64,000 nt of DNA from an uncultured Muribaculaceae bacterium (GCA_910589055.1 CAJURN010000018.1:4116-68115), one strand, 5' to 3'. Numbered from the stretch's first letter, positions 9,519 through 17,507 are shown. The notes: generated by a model not told the origin, from the letters alone. Made by a program: numbers and translations.

Positions 9519-10568
9519 ATGTCAGTATTCAAAGACAAAACATTATTAATTACCGGAGGAACCGGATCATTTGGCAATGCGGTGTTGCGCCGCTTTTTAA
9601 ATACGGATATTAAAGAAATCCGTATATTCAGCCGCGATGAGAAGAAGCAGGATGATATGCGCCATGAGTATCAGGTGCGTTATCCTGAAGTAGCCCATAA
9701 GATTAAGTTTTATATTGGGGATGTACGCAATCTTCAGTCGTGCAAGAATGCGATGCCTGGGGTTGATTATATCTTCCATGCGGCCGCTCTGAAGCAGGTG
9801 CCGTCGTGTGAGTTTTTCCCGATGGAGGCTGTCAAGACCAATGTAGTCGGTACGGATAATGTACTGACGGCTGCCATCGAGGCCGGAGTTGAGGCTGTAA
9901 TCTGTCTTTCGACCGACAAGGCTGCGTATCCTATCAATGCGATGGGTATCACCAAGGCCATCGAGGAGAAGGTTGCGGTTGCCAAGAGCCGTTATTCGGG
10001 CAAGACTAAAATCTGCTGCACCCGTTATGGCAATGTAATGTGTTCTCGCGGTTCGGTAATTCCTCTGTGGATCGAGCAGATACGTTCGGGCAATCCCATC
10101 ACGCTCACGGAGCCTTCGATGACGCGTTTCATCATGAGTCTTGATGAGGCTGTAGACCTGGTGCTTTTCGCGTTCGAGCATGGACAGAATGGAGACATTC
10201 TCGTACAGAAGGCACCGGCTTGTACAATAGGCACTCAGGCAGAGGCTGTGTGCGAGCTTTTCGGCGGACGCAAGGAGGATATCAAGGTAATCGGTATCCG
10301 TCATGGCGAGAAGATGTATGAGACCCTTCTGACAAATGAGGAGTGTGCGAAGGCGGAGGACATGGGCAATTTCTACCGTGTACCGGCTGATAATCGCGGA
10401 CTTAACTACGATAAGTTCTTCAAAGAGGGCGACGAGACCCGCAACACACTCTCGGAGTTCAATTCCAACAATACCCGTCAGCTCAACGTTGAGGAGACCA
10501 AGGCGAAGATAGCCTCTCTGGAATATATTCAGAAGGAACTCAGCGGAGAAGGGAACTTCGTGCAGTAA
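9519..10568 (+). CDS. capE: UDP-N-acetylglucosamine 4,6-dehydratase/5-epimerase (CapE/FnlA/WbjB), first FucNAc enzyme
   Basis: 349 residues. It has the Rossmann motif TGGTGSFG at residues 12-19 and the extended-SDR catalytic set STDKAAYPINAMGITK, in which M142-x3-K146 replaces the usual YxxxK, a hallmark of the CapE/FlaA1-type dehydratases. The family converts UDP-GlcNAc to the 4-keto-6-deoxy-L-arabino intermediate, the first step to UDP-N-acetyl-L-fucosamine. capF and capG downstream supply the remaining steps, which fixes the pathway. The first 100 or so bases are AT-rich like the upstream genes, and the rest is GC-richer. The stop codon is followed at once by the repeat that borders the antisense four-helix-bundle gene. 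Confidence 0.93.
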   Translation: MSVFKDKTLLITGGTGSFGNAVLRRFLNTDIKEIRIFSRDEKKQDDMRHEYQVRYPEVAHKIKFYIGDVRNLQSCKNAMPGVDYIFHAAALKQVPSCEFFPMEAVKTNVVGTDNVLTAAIEAGVEAVICLSTDKAAYPINAMGITKAIEEKVAVAKSRYSGKTKICCTRYGNVMCSRGSVIPLWIEQIRSGNPITLTEPSMTRFIMSLDEAVDLVLFAFEHGQNGDILVQKAPACTIGTQAEAVCELFGGRKEDIKVIGIRHGEKMYETLLTNEECAKAEDMGNFYRVPADNRGLNYDKFFKEGDETRNTLSEFNSNNTRQLNVEETKAKIASLEYIQKELSGEGNFVQ

Positions 10569-10607
10569 ACTGCACGAAAGTCAAAAGTTTAAAGTGAGAA
10601 GGGTGAC

Positions 10608-10961
10608 TTACTTCTGCGATTTCTTCAATTTTATTATGATTGCAGAGATAATATTGAGCAATTCGCTGCAGTCCTGATTGATGGAGTTGAACTGTTGTTC
10701 GGTGATAAAGTCACTTTTATAAAGCAACTTGAGCCAATATCCGGTTTCGGATGCTTCTTTTTGGGCTATTGCAAGTTTATGGATAAAGTCATCCGCTGAT
10801 TCCGCGCATATCGCTTCGGCTATATTTGCTCCTATAGATGTGCCCGACCGTAGAATTTGCTTACTCATCACAAACTCTTTTTGTGTGGATACCAAATAAC
10901 GGTAAAGTTTAATAATGCGGAGTGCAAATTCCTCTGATTTAATGACTTTAATATCTTCCAT
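10608..10961 (-). CDS. Four-helix bundle protein (23S rRNA intervening-sequence protein family)
   Basis: 117 residues from the ATG at 10961 (MEDIKVIKSEEFALRI). A longer frame from TTG at 10982 would run into the promoter and is less likely. The family signature is clear: IIKLYRYL, then SKQILRSGTSIGANIAEA, ESADDFIHKLAIAQKEASET and YWLKLLYKSDFI, four amphipathic helices. Members were first found encoded in 23S rRNA intervening sequences and are also scattered as lone genes in Bacteroidetes; the function is unknown (a small pentameric helical bundle in solved relatives). It is antisense to the cap operon, has its own -7 element at 10980-10987, and is bracketed by a 12-bp inverted repeat. Confidence 0.88.
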   Translation of the reverse strand: MEDIKVIKSEEFALRIIKLYRYLVSTQKEFVMSKQILRSGTSIGANIAEAICAESADDFIHKLAIAQKEASETGYWLKLLYKSDFITEQQFNSINQDCSELLNIISAIIIKLKKSQK

Positions 10962-10979
10962 AGATTGGTCTTTTAATCG

Positions 10980-10987
10980 CAAATATA
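10980..10987 (-). promoter_or_regulatory. -7 element for the four-helix-bundle gene
   Basis: On the minus strand the sequence is TATATTTG, an exact match to the Bacteroidetes -7 consensus TAnnTTTG, 19 bases before the ATG at 10961. No clean -33 TTTG was found at the expected distance. It supports independent antisense transcription of the small gene. Confidence 0.5.
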
Positions 10988-11032
10988 CTTATTACTTTTG
11001 ACTTTATACTTCATCCTTAAAATTTTAACGAA

Positions 11033-12256
11033 GTGAAAATTTTAGTAACTGGCGCGAAGGGTTTCGTAGGGAGGAATCTGTGCGCGCAGCTTAATGCGAT
11101 ACGCGAAGGCAAGGACCGCCGATTCCCTGACCTGAACATTGAGGAAGTATTTGAATATGACCTCGATTCGACTCCGGAGGAACTTGACCGATATTGCTCG
11201 GAGGCTGATTTCGTGTTCAATCTGGCGGGGGTTAACCGTCCGGAGAATCCCGAGGACTTCCGCAAGGGAAATTTCGGTTTTGCTTCGGAGTTGCTTGATA
11301 CACTCCGCAGCCATGGCAACACGTGTCCGGTGATGCTGAGCAGTTCCATCCAGGCCACGCTTGTGGGTCGTTACGCCGGCCATCCTTATGGCGAGAGCAA
11401 GCGTGCGGGCGAGGAACTGTTCTTCGATTACGCCGGGTCAACGGGAGCCAAGGTGCTCGTCTACCGATTTCCGAACCTGTTCGGCAAATGGTGCCGTCCG
11501 AACTACAATTCCGCCGTTGCGACTTTCTGCAACAACATTGCCAACGACCTACCCATTCAGGTCAATGATCCGTCGGTGGAGCTTGAACTTCTTTATATCG
11601 ACGACCTCGTAGACGAAATGATTGCGGCACTCCGTGGGAAGGAACACCACTGCGAGTTTGATGGAGTGGCGACTGTTTTGAAAGACGACGGCCGCTACTG
11701 CGCCGCTCCGCGTACCCATCATGTGACCCTCGGGGAGATTGTGGCGCTTTTAGAGCAGTTCAAGGCACAGCCGTCGACATTGGTTATCCCGGAGATGCCC
11801 GAAGGGTCGTTTGCCAAGGCTCTGTATTCCACCTATCTGAGCTATCTGCCGAAGGAGAAGGTTTCGTTTCCGCTGAAAATGAACGTCGACGCGCGCGGGT
11901 CGTTCACGGAACTTGTCAAGAGTCTCAACGTAGGTCAGGTGAGTGTGAATATCTCCAAGCCCGGTATCACCAAGGGTGAGCACTGGCACAATACCAAGTG
12001 GGAGTTTTTCATTGTCGTATCAGGCCATGGACTGATTCAGCAGCGCCGTCTTGGAAGCGACGAAGTGCTTGAGTTCGAGGTGAGTGGCGATAAGATTGAG
12101 GCTGTGCACATGTTGCCCGGCTATACCCATAATATCATCAATCTGTCGGATACCGAAAACCTCGTCACAGTGATGTACTGCAACGAACCCTTTGACCCCA
12201 CTCGCCCGGATACCTTTTTTGAGAAAGTTGAGACAGGAGAACGGGAGAAGCAGTAG
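11033..12256 (+). CDS. capF: CapF/FnlB/WbjC: bifunctional C-3 epimerase / 4-reductase with C-terminal cupin domain
   Basis: 407 residues from GTG at 11033 (MKILVTGAKGFVGRNL, an SDR Rossmann start). The N-terminal SDR domain (about 1-270) has YGESKRAGEE as the YxxxK catalytic element (about residues 118-122). The C-terminal cupin (about 285-400) has KGEHWHNTKWEFFIVVSG, the zinc-binding HxH region of the CapF cupin. The family epimerises and then reduces the CapE product to UDP-N-acetyl-L-talosamine-type intermediates on the way to UDP-L-FucNAc. The last eight codons (E-T-G-E-R-E-K-Q) and the stop are encoded by the first copy of a 68-bp repeat, so this tail is probably an acquired extension. 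Confidence 0.92.
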   Translation: MKILVTGAKGFVGRNLCAQLNAIREGKDRRFPDLNIEEVFEYDLDSTPEELDRYCSEADFVFNLAGVNRPENPEDFRKGNFGFASELLDTLRSHGNTCPVMLSSSIQATLVGRYAGHPYGESKRAGEELFFDYAGSTGAKVLVYRFPNLFGKWCRPNYNSAVATFCNNIANDLPIQVNDPSVELELLYIDDLVDEMIAALRGKEHHCEFDGVATVLKDDGRYCAAPRTHHVTLGEIVALLEQFKAQPSTLVIPEMPEGSFAKALYSTYLSYLPKEKVSFPLKMNVDARGSFTELVKSLNVGQVSVNISKPGITKGEHWHNTKWEFFIVVSGHGLIQQRRLGSDEVLEFEVSGDKIEAVHMLPGYTHNIINLSDTENLVTVMYCNEPFDPTRPDTFFEKVETGEREKQ

Positions 12257-12385
12257 GATTGCGAACTCCTGTTCCTACTGTACACCTGTCTTTAAATTTT
12301 GACAGGAGAACGGGAGGAACCGTAGGATTGAGAACTCCTGTATCTACTGTACTCTGTTAAAATTAAAGACAGGAGAGCTGGAGGG

Positions 12386-12766
12386 TTATTGAGGTGGTTG
12401 GTAGATTCTGCTCTTTAAGGATATACGGAATTTCTCTCCACCGTAGTTGATGAGGTATCCGTAGTCAAGACCGGTGGCAATGAGATAGTTCACTAATTGT
12501 GCTTCGTGTATTGGATGTATCTCCCTGACAGATTTGAGTTCAAGAATTACTCTTTTCTCCACAAGTATATCTGCTCTGAAATCGCCAACTTCCACGCCTT
12601 TGTAATATACCTTGATCGGAGCCTCTTTCTCAACAAAAATACCGCGCTGTTTCAACTCGATGATAAGTGCATTTTGATAGACCGATTCTAAATAACCGGG
12701 CGCGAAAGCGAGCCTAACTTGATAGGCTGCGTCTTTAATGATGGAGAGTAATTCATGGTCTGTCAT
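12386..12766 (-). CDS. GxxExxY protein (PD-(D/E)XK nuclease-like small protein)
   Basis: 126 residues from the ATG at 12766 (MTDHELLSIIKDAAYQV); a TTG five codons upstream is possible but lies in the -7 element. The name-giving motif G-Y-L-E-S-V-Y is at about residues 23-29. FRADILVEKRVILELKSV (about 65-82) has the D-x(n)-ELK pattern of a PD-(D/E)XK fold, and HPIHEAQLVNYL follows. No activity has been established for the family. It is antisense to capF and capG and is embedded in a copy of a 68-bp repeat. Like the four-helix-bundle gene it looks like a guest in the operon. Confidence 0.88.
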   Translation of the reverse strand: MTDHELLSIIKDAAYQVRLAFAPGYLESVYQNALIIELKQRGIFVEKEAPIKVYYKGVEVGDFRADILVEKRVILELKSVREIHPIHEAQLVNYLIATGLDYGYLINYGGEKFRISLKSRIYQPPQ

Positions 12767-12770
12767 GCAA

Positions 12771-12778
12771 CAAAGATA
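12771..12778 (-). promoter_or_regulatory. -7 element for the GxxExxY gene
   Basis: The minus strand reads TATCTTTG, an exact TAnnTTTG match, ending only 5 bases before the ATG at 12766. The predicted transcription start would nearly coincide with the start codon, so the message may be leaderless. No good -33 TTTG was seen in the repeat sequence upstream. Confidence 0.4.
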
Positions 12779-12876
12779 CAAAAAACTCCTGTATCTACTG
12801 TACTACTGTCAATTAAATAAGACAGGAGACCGGGAGGAACAGGAGGTTGAAATCTACGTACATAAATTTTTTAGCA

Positions 12877-14034
12877 ATGATAAATTTCAAAAATGACGGA
12901 CGTTTGAAGCTGCTGATAATCGTCGGCACGCGTCCCGAAATCATACGTCTGGCTGCGGTAATCAACCGTTGCCGCGAATACTTCGACGTAATTCTTGCCC
13001 ACACAGGGCAGAACTACGACTACAACCTCAACGGAGTCTTCTTCAAAGACCTCAAGTTGGCTGACCCCGAGGTGTATATGGACGCTGTCGGCAAAGACCT
13101 CGGCGAGACCATGGGCAACATCATCGCTGCATCATACAAGCTGATGGTTGAGACACGCCCCGATGCCGTGCTTGTGCTCGGCGACACCAACTCGTGCCTG
13201 AGCGTAATCGGCGCCAAGCGTCTGCATATCCCCATCTTCCACATGGAGGCCGGCAACCGTTGCTTCGACGAATGTCTTCCCGAAGAGACCAACCGCCGAA
13301 TTGTCGACATCATTTCCGATGTCAACATCTGCTACTCGGAACACGCGCGTCGCTATCTGAACGCCTCCGGTGTAGCCCCCCAGCGCACCTATGTCAGCGG
13401 AAGTCCCATGGCCGAGGTGCTCCATAACAACCTCGCCGACATTGAAGCCTCTGACATCCTCAGCCGTCTCGGACTCGAAAAAGGCCGCTATATCCTCCTG
13501 TCGGCTCACCGTGAGGAAAATATTGACACCGAGAAGAACTTCCTTAGTCTCTTCAACGCCATCAACGCCATGGCCCGGAAGTACGACATGCCCATCCTGT
13601 ACAGCTGCCATCCGCGTTCGCGTAAGCGCCTTGAACAGAGCGGTTTCAAACTCGACAGCCGTGTTATCGCGCATGAGCCCCTCGGCTTCCACGACTACAA
13701 CAACCTCCAGATGAATTCCTTCGCCGTCGTTAGCGACTCCGGTACGCTTCCCGAAGAGAGCAGTTTCTTCCTCTCGGTAGGCAAGCCCATCGCCGCAGTG
13801 TGCATCCGCACCTCCACCGAGCGTCCCGAAGCCCTCGACAAGGGTGACTTCATCCTTGCCGGAATCGAGGAGCACAGCCTCCTTCAGGCCGTCGACGTAG
13901 CCGTAGAGATGAACCGCCGTGGCCACCTCGGCCTGCCCGTGCCCAACTACGTTGACGAATGTGTCTCCACCAAAATCGTCAAACTCATCCAGTCCTACAC
14001 CGGTGTAGTTAACAAAATGGTGTGGCGAAAATAA
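12877..14034 (+). CDS. capG: UDP-N-acetylglucosamine 2-epimerase family, CapG/FnlC/WbjD (final FucNAc step)
   Basis: 385 residues from the ATG at 12877 (MINFKND, then LKLLIIVGTRPEIIRL). An upstream TTG at 12847 would add ten residues that derive from the repeat and is less likely. Family motifs are in order: GTRPEIIRL, LVLGDTNSCLSV, HMEAGNRCFDECLPEETNRR, SAHREENID, HPRSRKRLE and VSDSGTLPEESSFF. Generic members interconvert UDP-GlcNAc and UDP-ManNAc. Behind capE and capF the expected reaction is C-2 epimerisation to UDP-N-acetyl-L-fucosamine. It is clearly GC-richer than the genes before 9500. Confidence 0.92.
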   Translation: MINFKNDGRLKLLIIVGTRPEIIRLAAVINRCREYFDVILAHTGQNYDYNLNGVFFKDLKLADPEVYMDAVGKDLGETMGNIIAASYKLMVETRPDAVLVLGDTNSCLSVIGAKRLHIPIFHMEAGNRCFDECLPEETNRRIVDIISDVNICYSEHARRYLNASGVAPQRTYVSGSPMAEVLHNNLADIEASDILSRLGLEKGRYILLSAHREENIDTEKNFLSLFNAINAMARKYDMPILYSCHPRSRKRLEQSGFKLDSRVIAHEPLGFHDYNNLQMNSFAVVSDSGTLPEESSFFLSVGKPIAAVCIRTSTERPEALDKGDFILAGIEEHSLLQAVDVAVEMNRRGHLGLPVPNYVDECVSTKIVKLIQSYTGVVNKMVWRK

Positions 14035-14049
14035 TAAAGTCACGTTTGA

Positions 14050-15228
14050 ATGAGTAAAATATTGATTGTAAGCGAGCTGTTTTATCCCGATAAGACTTCT
14101 ACCGCGCATATTTTAACTCAGATTGCCGATTACCTGTCGGAAAATCACGATATCAAGGTAATTTGCAGTAATTCAAGTTACAGTTCTACCGATTGTTCTG
14201 GGAGTGATGCGGACAAGCCTTATCCGGTTGAGCGCATCGCTTCCGGAAAATACAACAAGAACAATCTGCTGTCGCGGGCATATAATCTGGTGCGGAATTC
14301 GTGCCGTTTGATTTCAGCGGTCAGACGAAATGTAGCCAAAGGCGATGATGTTTTCATCGTCACCAATCCTGCGCCGATGTTGCTGCTCACGGCTTTACTG
14401 AAGAAGTTCAGACAATTTCGTCTTACGATACTCGTGCATGACGTTTTTCCCGAGAACACAATCGCGGCAGGAGTGGTGAAGAACAGTAAAAGCCTGTCGT
14501 ACCGTATTTTACTTTCGATATTCAACCGGGCATATTCCAAGGCGGACAATCTTGTGGTACTTGGCCGGGACATGCGTCAGGTTGTTGAATCAAAAGTGTC
14601 GTCAGCACATAAGAAGCCGCAAGTCCATATTGTTGAAAACTGGGCCGATGAATGTGACTGTCCGCTTGCAAAAACTCCGCACGATGCCATTTCAATATTG
14701 TATGCCGGTAATATAGGTCGCTGCCAGGGGCTTGAAAACTTTATGGAAGTTTTCTCATCCGCGGAAAACCGTGATTTGCGGTTTGTGATAAGGGGCAGCG
14801 GGGCTATCGAGGATAAACTGAAATCAACTGTCGCGGAGAAAGGCCTTGAAAATGTCGATTTTGGAGGTCCTTATTCGCGGGATGGACAGTTTGAAGTGCT
14901 GTCAGGCTGCGATTTGGCACTGATTACATTGGCTGATGGCATGTTCGGCCTTGGAGTTCCGTCCAAAGCATATAATATTCTTGCAGCAGGAAAACCGATT
15001 CTATATATCGGCGATGAAAACTCAGAGGTGGCTCTGATGATAAAGGAATATAAATTGGGTTATTGTTTCTCTCCCTCCGACCATGCAGGCATAAAAAGAT
15101 GGCTTGACAGTCTTTCAATTGAAAAAAAGAAAGAGTTTGAGGAAATGGGTTCGAGAGCACGACAACTTGCCCTTACCCGATATTCTCGAACTGAGATTTT
15201 AAAAAAATTCCAACCAATTTTTTCTTAA
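14050..15228 (+). CDS. Glycosyltransferase family 4, WbuB-like (probable FucNAc transferase)
   Basis: 392 residues. It starts MSKILIVSELFYPDKTSTA, the LFYPxxxSxA start common to WbuB-type GT4 proteins. It continues with LVHDVFPEN (about 134-142), LYAGNIGRCQGLENFM (about 217-232) and GVPSKAYNILAAGKPILYIGD (about 301-321), the donor-binding part. WbuB in E. coli O26 follows the FucNAc genes in the same way, so transfer of L-FucNAc onto the lipid-linked acceptor is the best inference. It lies 15 bp after capG and directly abuts the SDR gene. Confidence 0.82.
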   Translation: MSKILIVSELFYPDKTSTAHILTQIADYLSENHDIKVICSNSSYSSTDCSGSDADKPYPVERIASGKYNKNNLLSRAYNLVRNSCRLISAVRRNVAKGDDVFIVTNPAPMLLLTALLKKFRQFRLTILVHDVFPENTIAAGVVKNSKSLSYRILLSIFNRAYSKADNLVVLGRDMRQVVESKVSSAHKKPQVHIVENWADECDCPLAKTPHDAISILYAGNIGRCQGLENFMEVFSSAENRDLRFVIRGSGAIEDKLKSTVAEKGLENVDFGGPYSRDGQFEVLSGCDLALITLADGMFGLGVPSKAYNILAAGKPILYIGDENSEVALMIKEYKLGYCFSPSDHAGIKRWLDSLSIEKKKEFEEMGSRARQLALTRYSRTEILKKFQPIFS

Positions 15229-16131
15229 GTGATGGAATCACTTCTTTTTACCGGGGCGTCAGGTTTTCTTGGCGCCAATATCCTTCCACGCCTTAAACGG
15301 GAGTATACTCCCTTGACTACACTCGGACATCTGGATACGGATGACATTACTGTCAACCTCGCACGTAACATTCCCGAACTTCCCCATAAGTTCGATATTG
15401 TGCTTCACGCAGCAGGAAAAGCTCATGTAGTGCCTAAGACAAAAGCCGAAGAGCAGGCTTTCTACGATGTGAATTATCAGGGAACAGTCAACCTTTGCAA
15501 GGCACTTGAGAAATCCGGAGTTCCGCAGGCAATGATTTTTATCAGCACGGTTGCCGTGTATGGCTGTGAAGGTGGAGAACTGATTGAAGAGACCCACCCG
15601 CTCAACGGCACCACTCCATATGCCAAAAGTAAAATCATGGCAGAGGAATTCCTTACGGAATGGTGCAAAAAAAATGGAGTGGTGCTCACAATTTTAAGAC
15701 CATCACTGCTTGCAGGCGTCAATCCTCCCGGAAACCTCGGCGATATGCTCCGGGGCATCCGAAAAGGTTTCTATGTGAATATTGCCGGAGGAAAGGTGTG
15801 CAAGAGTGTGCTTATGGCAGAGGATATTGCTAATCTTATTCCGCTCGTCAAGGAAAAAGGCGGCATATATAACGTCTGCGATACCGACCAGCCGACATTC
15901 GGCAACTTGTCATGTCTCATAGCCTCCCAACTTGGCAAGCGTAAACCCCTGTCAATACCATACTGGATGGCGAAATCTCTGGCTCTTGTGGGTGATGTAG
16001 TGGGCAAGAAATTTCCCGTTAACTCAGCCCGGCTTGAGAAACTCACGACGTCGCTCACTTTTTCCAACCGCAAGGCGATGGATGAACTTGGCTGGAAGCC
16101 TATGAAAGTTTTGGAAACACTTCATGTATAA
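15229..16131 (+). CDS. NAD-dependent epimerase/dehydratase family (SDR), WbjF/WbpV-like
   Basis: 300 residues. The first codons are GTG-ATG (15229/15232) immediately after the previous stop, and either could initiate. LLFTGASGFLGANILP gives the TGxxGxxG NAD(P) motif, and TTPYAKSKIMAEEFL gives the catalytic YxxxK (about residues 126-130). In P. aeruginosa the equivalent position before wbpL is held by wbjF (O11) or wbpV (O6), the latter reducing the 4-keto-6-deoxy intermediate to UDP-QuiNAc. A 4-reductase or 4-epimerase acting on a UDP-amino sugar for the initiating transferase is therefore inferred; the exact product is not visible. Confidence 0.82.
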   Translation: MMESLLFTGASGFLGANILPRLKREYTPLTTLGHLDTDDITVNLARNIPELPHKFDIVLHAAGKAHVVPKTKAEEQAFYDVNYQGTVNLCKALEKSGVPQAMIFISTVAVYGCEGGELIEETHPLNGTTPYAKSKIMAEEFLTEWCKKNGVVLTILRPSLLAGVNPPGNLGDMLRGIRKGFYVNIAGGKVCKSVLMAEDIANLIPLVKEKGGIYNVCDTDQPTFGNLSCLIASQLGKRKPLSIPYWMAKSLALVGDVVGKKFPVNSARLEKLTTSLTFSNRKAMDELGWKPMKVLETLHV

Positions 16132-16150
16132 CTAAATATCCGGCTACAAT

Positions 16151-17119
16151 ATGATTTGGCTTATATGTACACTTTTACTATTCCTCTTGGAAGTGGTCTA
16201 CTTCCGGATTGCTGACCGTTGTAATATCATTGATAAACCTAATCTGAGATCATCGCACACGGTTGTGACCTTGCGTGGCGGAGGAATTGTGTTCCTCTTC
16301 GGTGCGTGGTTGTACACGGCTTTTTTCGGATTTACATATCCGTGGTTTCTTGTCGGCCTGACTTTGGTAGCATTGATTAGTTTTGTGGATGATATCCATT
16401 CTCTTCCTGACAGTGTCCGGCTTGTTGCCCAGTTTGCGGCAATGTTCATGATGTTTCAGCAATTCGGCATATTGAATTGGCACGATTGGTGGATTGTGGT
16501 TGTGGCACTGGTTGTATGTGTAGGCATTATCAATGCCTATAACTTCATGGACGGAATCAATGGCATCACCGGCGGGTATTCATTGGCTGTATTGCTGCCT
16601 TTGATTTATATGAATTACAAGACCGGTTTCGTCGCAATGCCCTTCCTGTATATTGTTGGTCTGAGCCTGCTGGTTTTCTGTTTTTTCAATTTCAGAAAAA
16701 AAGCGAAATGCTTTGCCGGAGACGTCGGCTCGATAACAATTGCATTCATTTTATTGTTTGCCCTCGGGCTTCTGATTCTGAAGACTCAGGATTTTTCATA
16801 TATCGTGTTCCTTGCCGTGTATGGAGCGGATACTGTCCTGACAATATGCCACCGTATCCGGCTCCATGAAAACCTCGGTGAGGCGCATCGGAAACATGCC
16901 TATCAACTGATGGCTAATGAGCTTGGAATTGCCCACGTGAATGTGTCGCTGCTGTACATGTCGGTCCAGTTGGCGATATCTTTCGGCATGATTTTCATTC
17001 CGGTCAATCATTACTTATATCTTTGCGGCATTATTGTATTACTGTTCGTGGCCTATATCGTGTTTATGAAGAAAAACTACTGGCGCCACGAACAATATCT
17101 TAAATCCCGACAGTCATGA
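16151..17119 (+). CDS. Initiating sugar-1-phosphate transferase (WbpL/WecA/MraY-type GT4)
   Basis: 322 residues, polytopic with about 10 spans. Signatures are RSSHTVVTLRGGGIVFLFG (about 28-46), ISFVDDIHSLPD with the catalytic/metal-binding aspartate pair (about 75-86), NAYNFMDGINGITGGYSL (about 123-140), FAGDVGS, and a cytoplasmic HRKHAYQLM (the HxxH-type uridine loop). These enzymes transfer a HexNAc-1-phosphate from UDP-sugar to undecaprenyl phosphate, the first committed step of repeat-unit assembly. With FucNAc and the SDR gene in the operon, FucNAc, QuiNAc or GlcNAc are the likely first sugars. It ends in an ATGA overlap with the WbuC gene. Confidence 0.92.
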   Translation: MIWLICTLLLFLLEVVYFRIADRCNIIDKPNLRSSHTVVTLRGGGIVFLFGAWLYTAFFGFTYPWFLVGLTLVALISFVDDIHSLPDSVRLVAQFAAMFMMFQQFGILNWHDWWIVVVALVVCVGIINAYNFMDGINGITGGYSLAVLLPLIYMNYKTGFVAMPFLYIVGLSLLVFCFFNFRKKAKCFAGDVGSITIAFILLFALGLLILKTQDFSYIVFLAVYGADTVLTICHRIRLHENLGEAHRKHAYQLMANELGIAHVNVSLLYMSVQLAISFGMIFIPVNHYLYLCGIIVLLFVAYIVFMKKNYWRHEQYLKSRQS

Positions 17120-17505
17120 TACTCGACAACGGACTTCTGGATGAGATTACGCGGAAGGCGGAGGAAAGTCCGCGCCTGCGCATGAATTTTAATTTGCATG
17201 ACAGTCTTGACGCGAAGGCGCAGAGGCTGATAAATGTGTTGCTTCCCGGGACTCCGCTTCCGGTGCACAGGCATCATCATTCGGCGGAAACTTATATTAT
17301 TCTCCGCGGACGCATGTTTGTTGTTTTTTACGATAGCCTTGGCGCGCAGACCGACCGATTTCTACTTGACCCGACAGTAGGCAATTATGGCGTGCAGATT
17401 CCGATAGGCCAATGGCATACGGTCGAGGTGGTAGAGCCGTCGGCGATTTTTGAAGTCAAGGATGGCCCGTATACACCTCTTGCACCGGAAGACATCCTTT
17501 TTTGA
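17116..17505 (+). CDS. WbuC family cupin-fold metalloprotein
   Basis: 129 residues, starting in the ATGA overlap at 17116-17119. The cupin motif PVHRHHHSAETYIILRG (about residues 49-65) supplies the histidine metal ligands, and IPIGQWHTVEV (about 94-104) supplies the second cupin motif with a further histidine. WbuC is a short cupin repeatedly found in O-antigen clusters that contain FucNAc genes (E. coli O26 and others), with no biochemical role established. Its presence here supports the FucNAc reading of the cluster. Confidence 0.88.
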   Translation: MILDNGLLDEITRKAEESPRLRMNFNLHDSLDAKAQRLINVLLPGTPLPVHRHHHSAETYIILRGRMFVVFYDSLGAQTDRFLLDPTVGNYGVQIPIGQWHTVEVVEPSAIFEVKDGPYTPLAPEDILF

Positions 17506-17507
17506 GC

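Larger units (their letters stand above)
10577..11005. repeat. 12-bp perfect inverted repeat bracketing the four-helix-bundle gene
   Basis: AAAGTCAAAAGT at 10577-10588 is exactly the reverse complement of ACTTTTGACTTT at 10994-11005. The pair brackets the antisense gene at 10608-10961 and its promoter, and sits between the capE stop (10568) and the capF start (11033). This is the layout of a small cassette with terminal inverted repeats. No target-site duplication could be made out by eye. Confidence 0.6.
12232..12847 (+). repeat. Four ~68-bp direct repeats; the third is split by the GxxExxY gene
   Basis: The unit starts GACAGGAG and contains a GTAGGATTG-type centre, then AACTCCTGT and CTACTGTAC, ending in an AATTAAA-like stretch. 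Copies start at 12232 (69 bp, inside the end of capF), 12301 (67 bp), 12368 (only the first ~17 bp before the small gene) and 12821 (first half, running to the capG start region). The missing right half of copy three is at 12779-12820, on the other side of the small gene. Within a unit, GACAGG/CCTGTC and CAGTAGGA/TCCTACTG can pair, so each unit could fold. Confidence 0.75.

Noticed and set aside
12232..12847. CRISPR array
   Set aside because: Units are ~68 bp, adjoin each other without unique spacers, and there are no cas genes; a gene lies inside one unit.
10577..12847. Insertion sequence or transposon inside the cap genes
   Set aside because: No transposase, and the guest genes are single small frames with only short repeats; called repeat-flanked cassettes instead.
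13132..14109. Antisense frame of 325 codons opposite capG
   Set aside because: All family motifs of capG are on the + strand.
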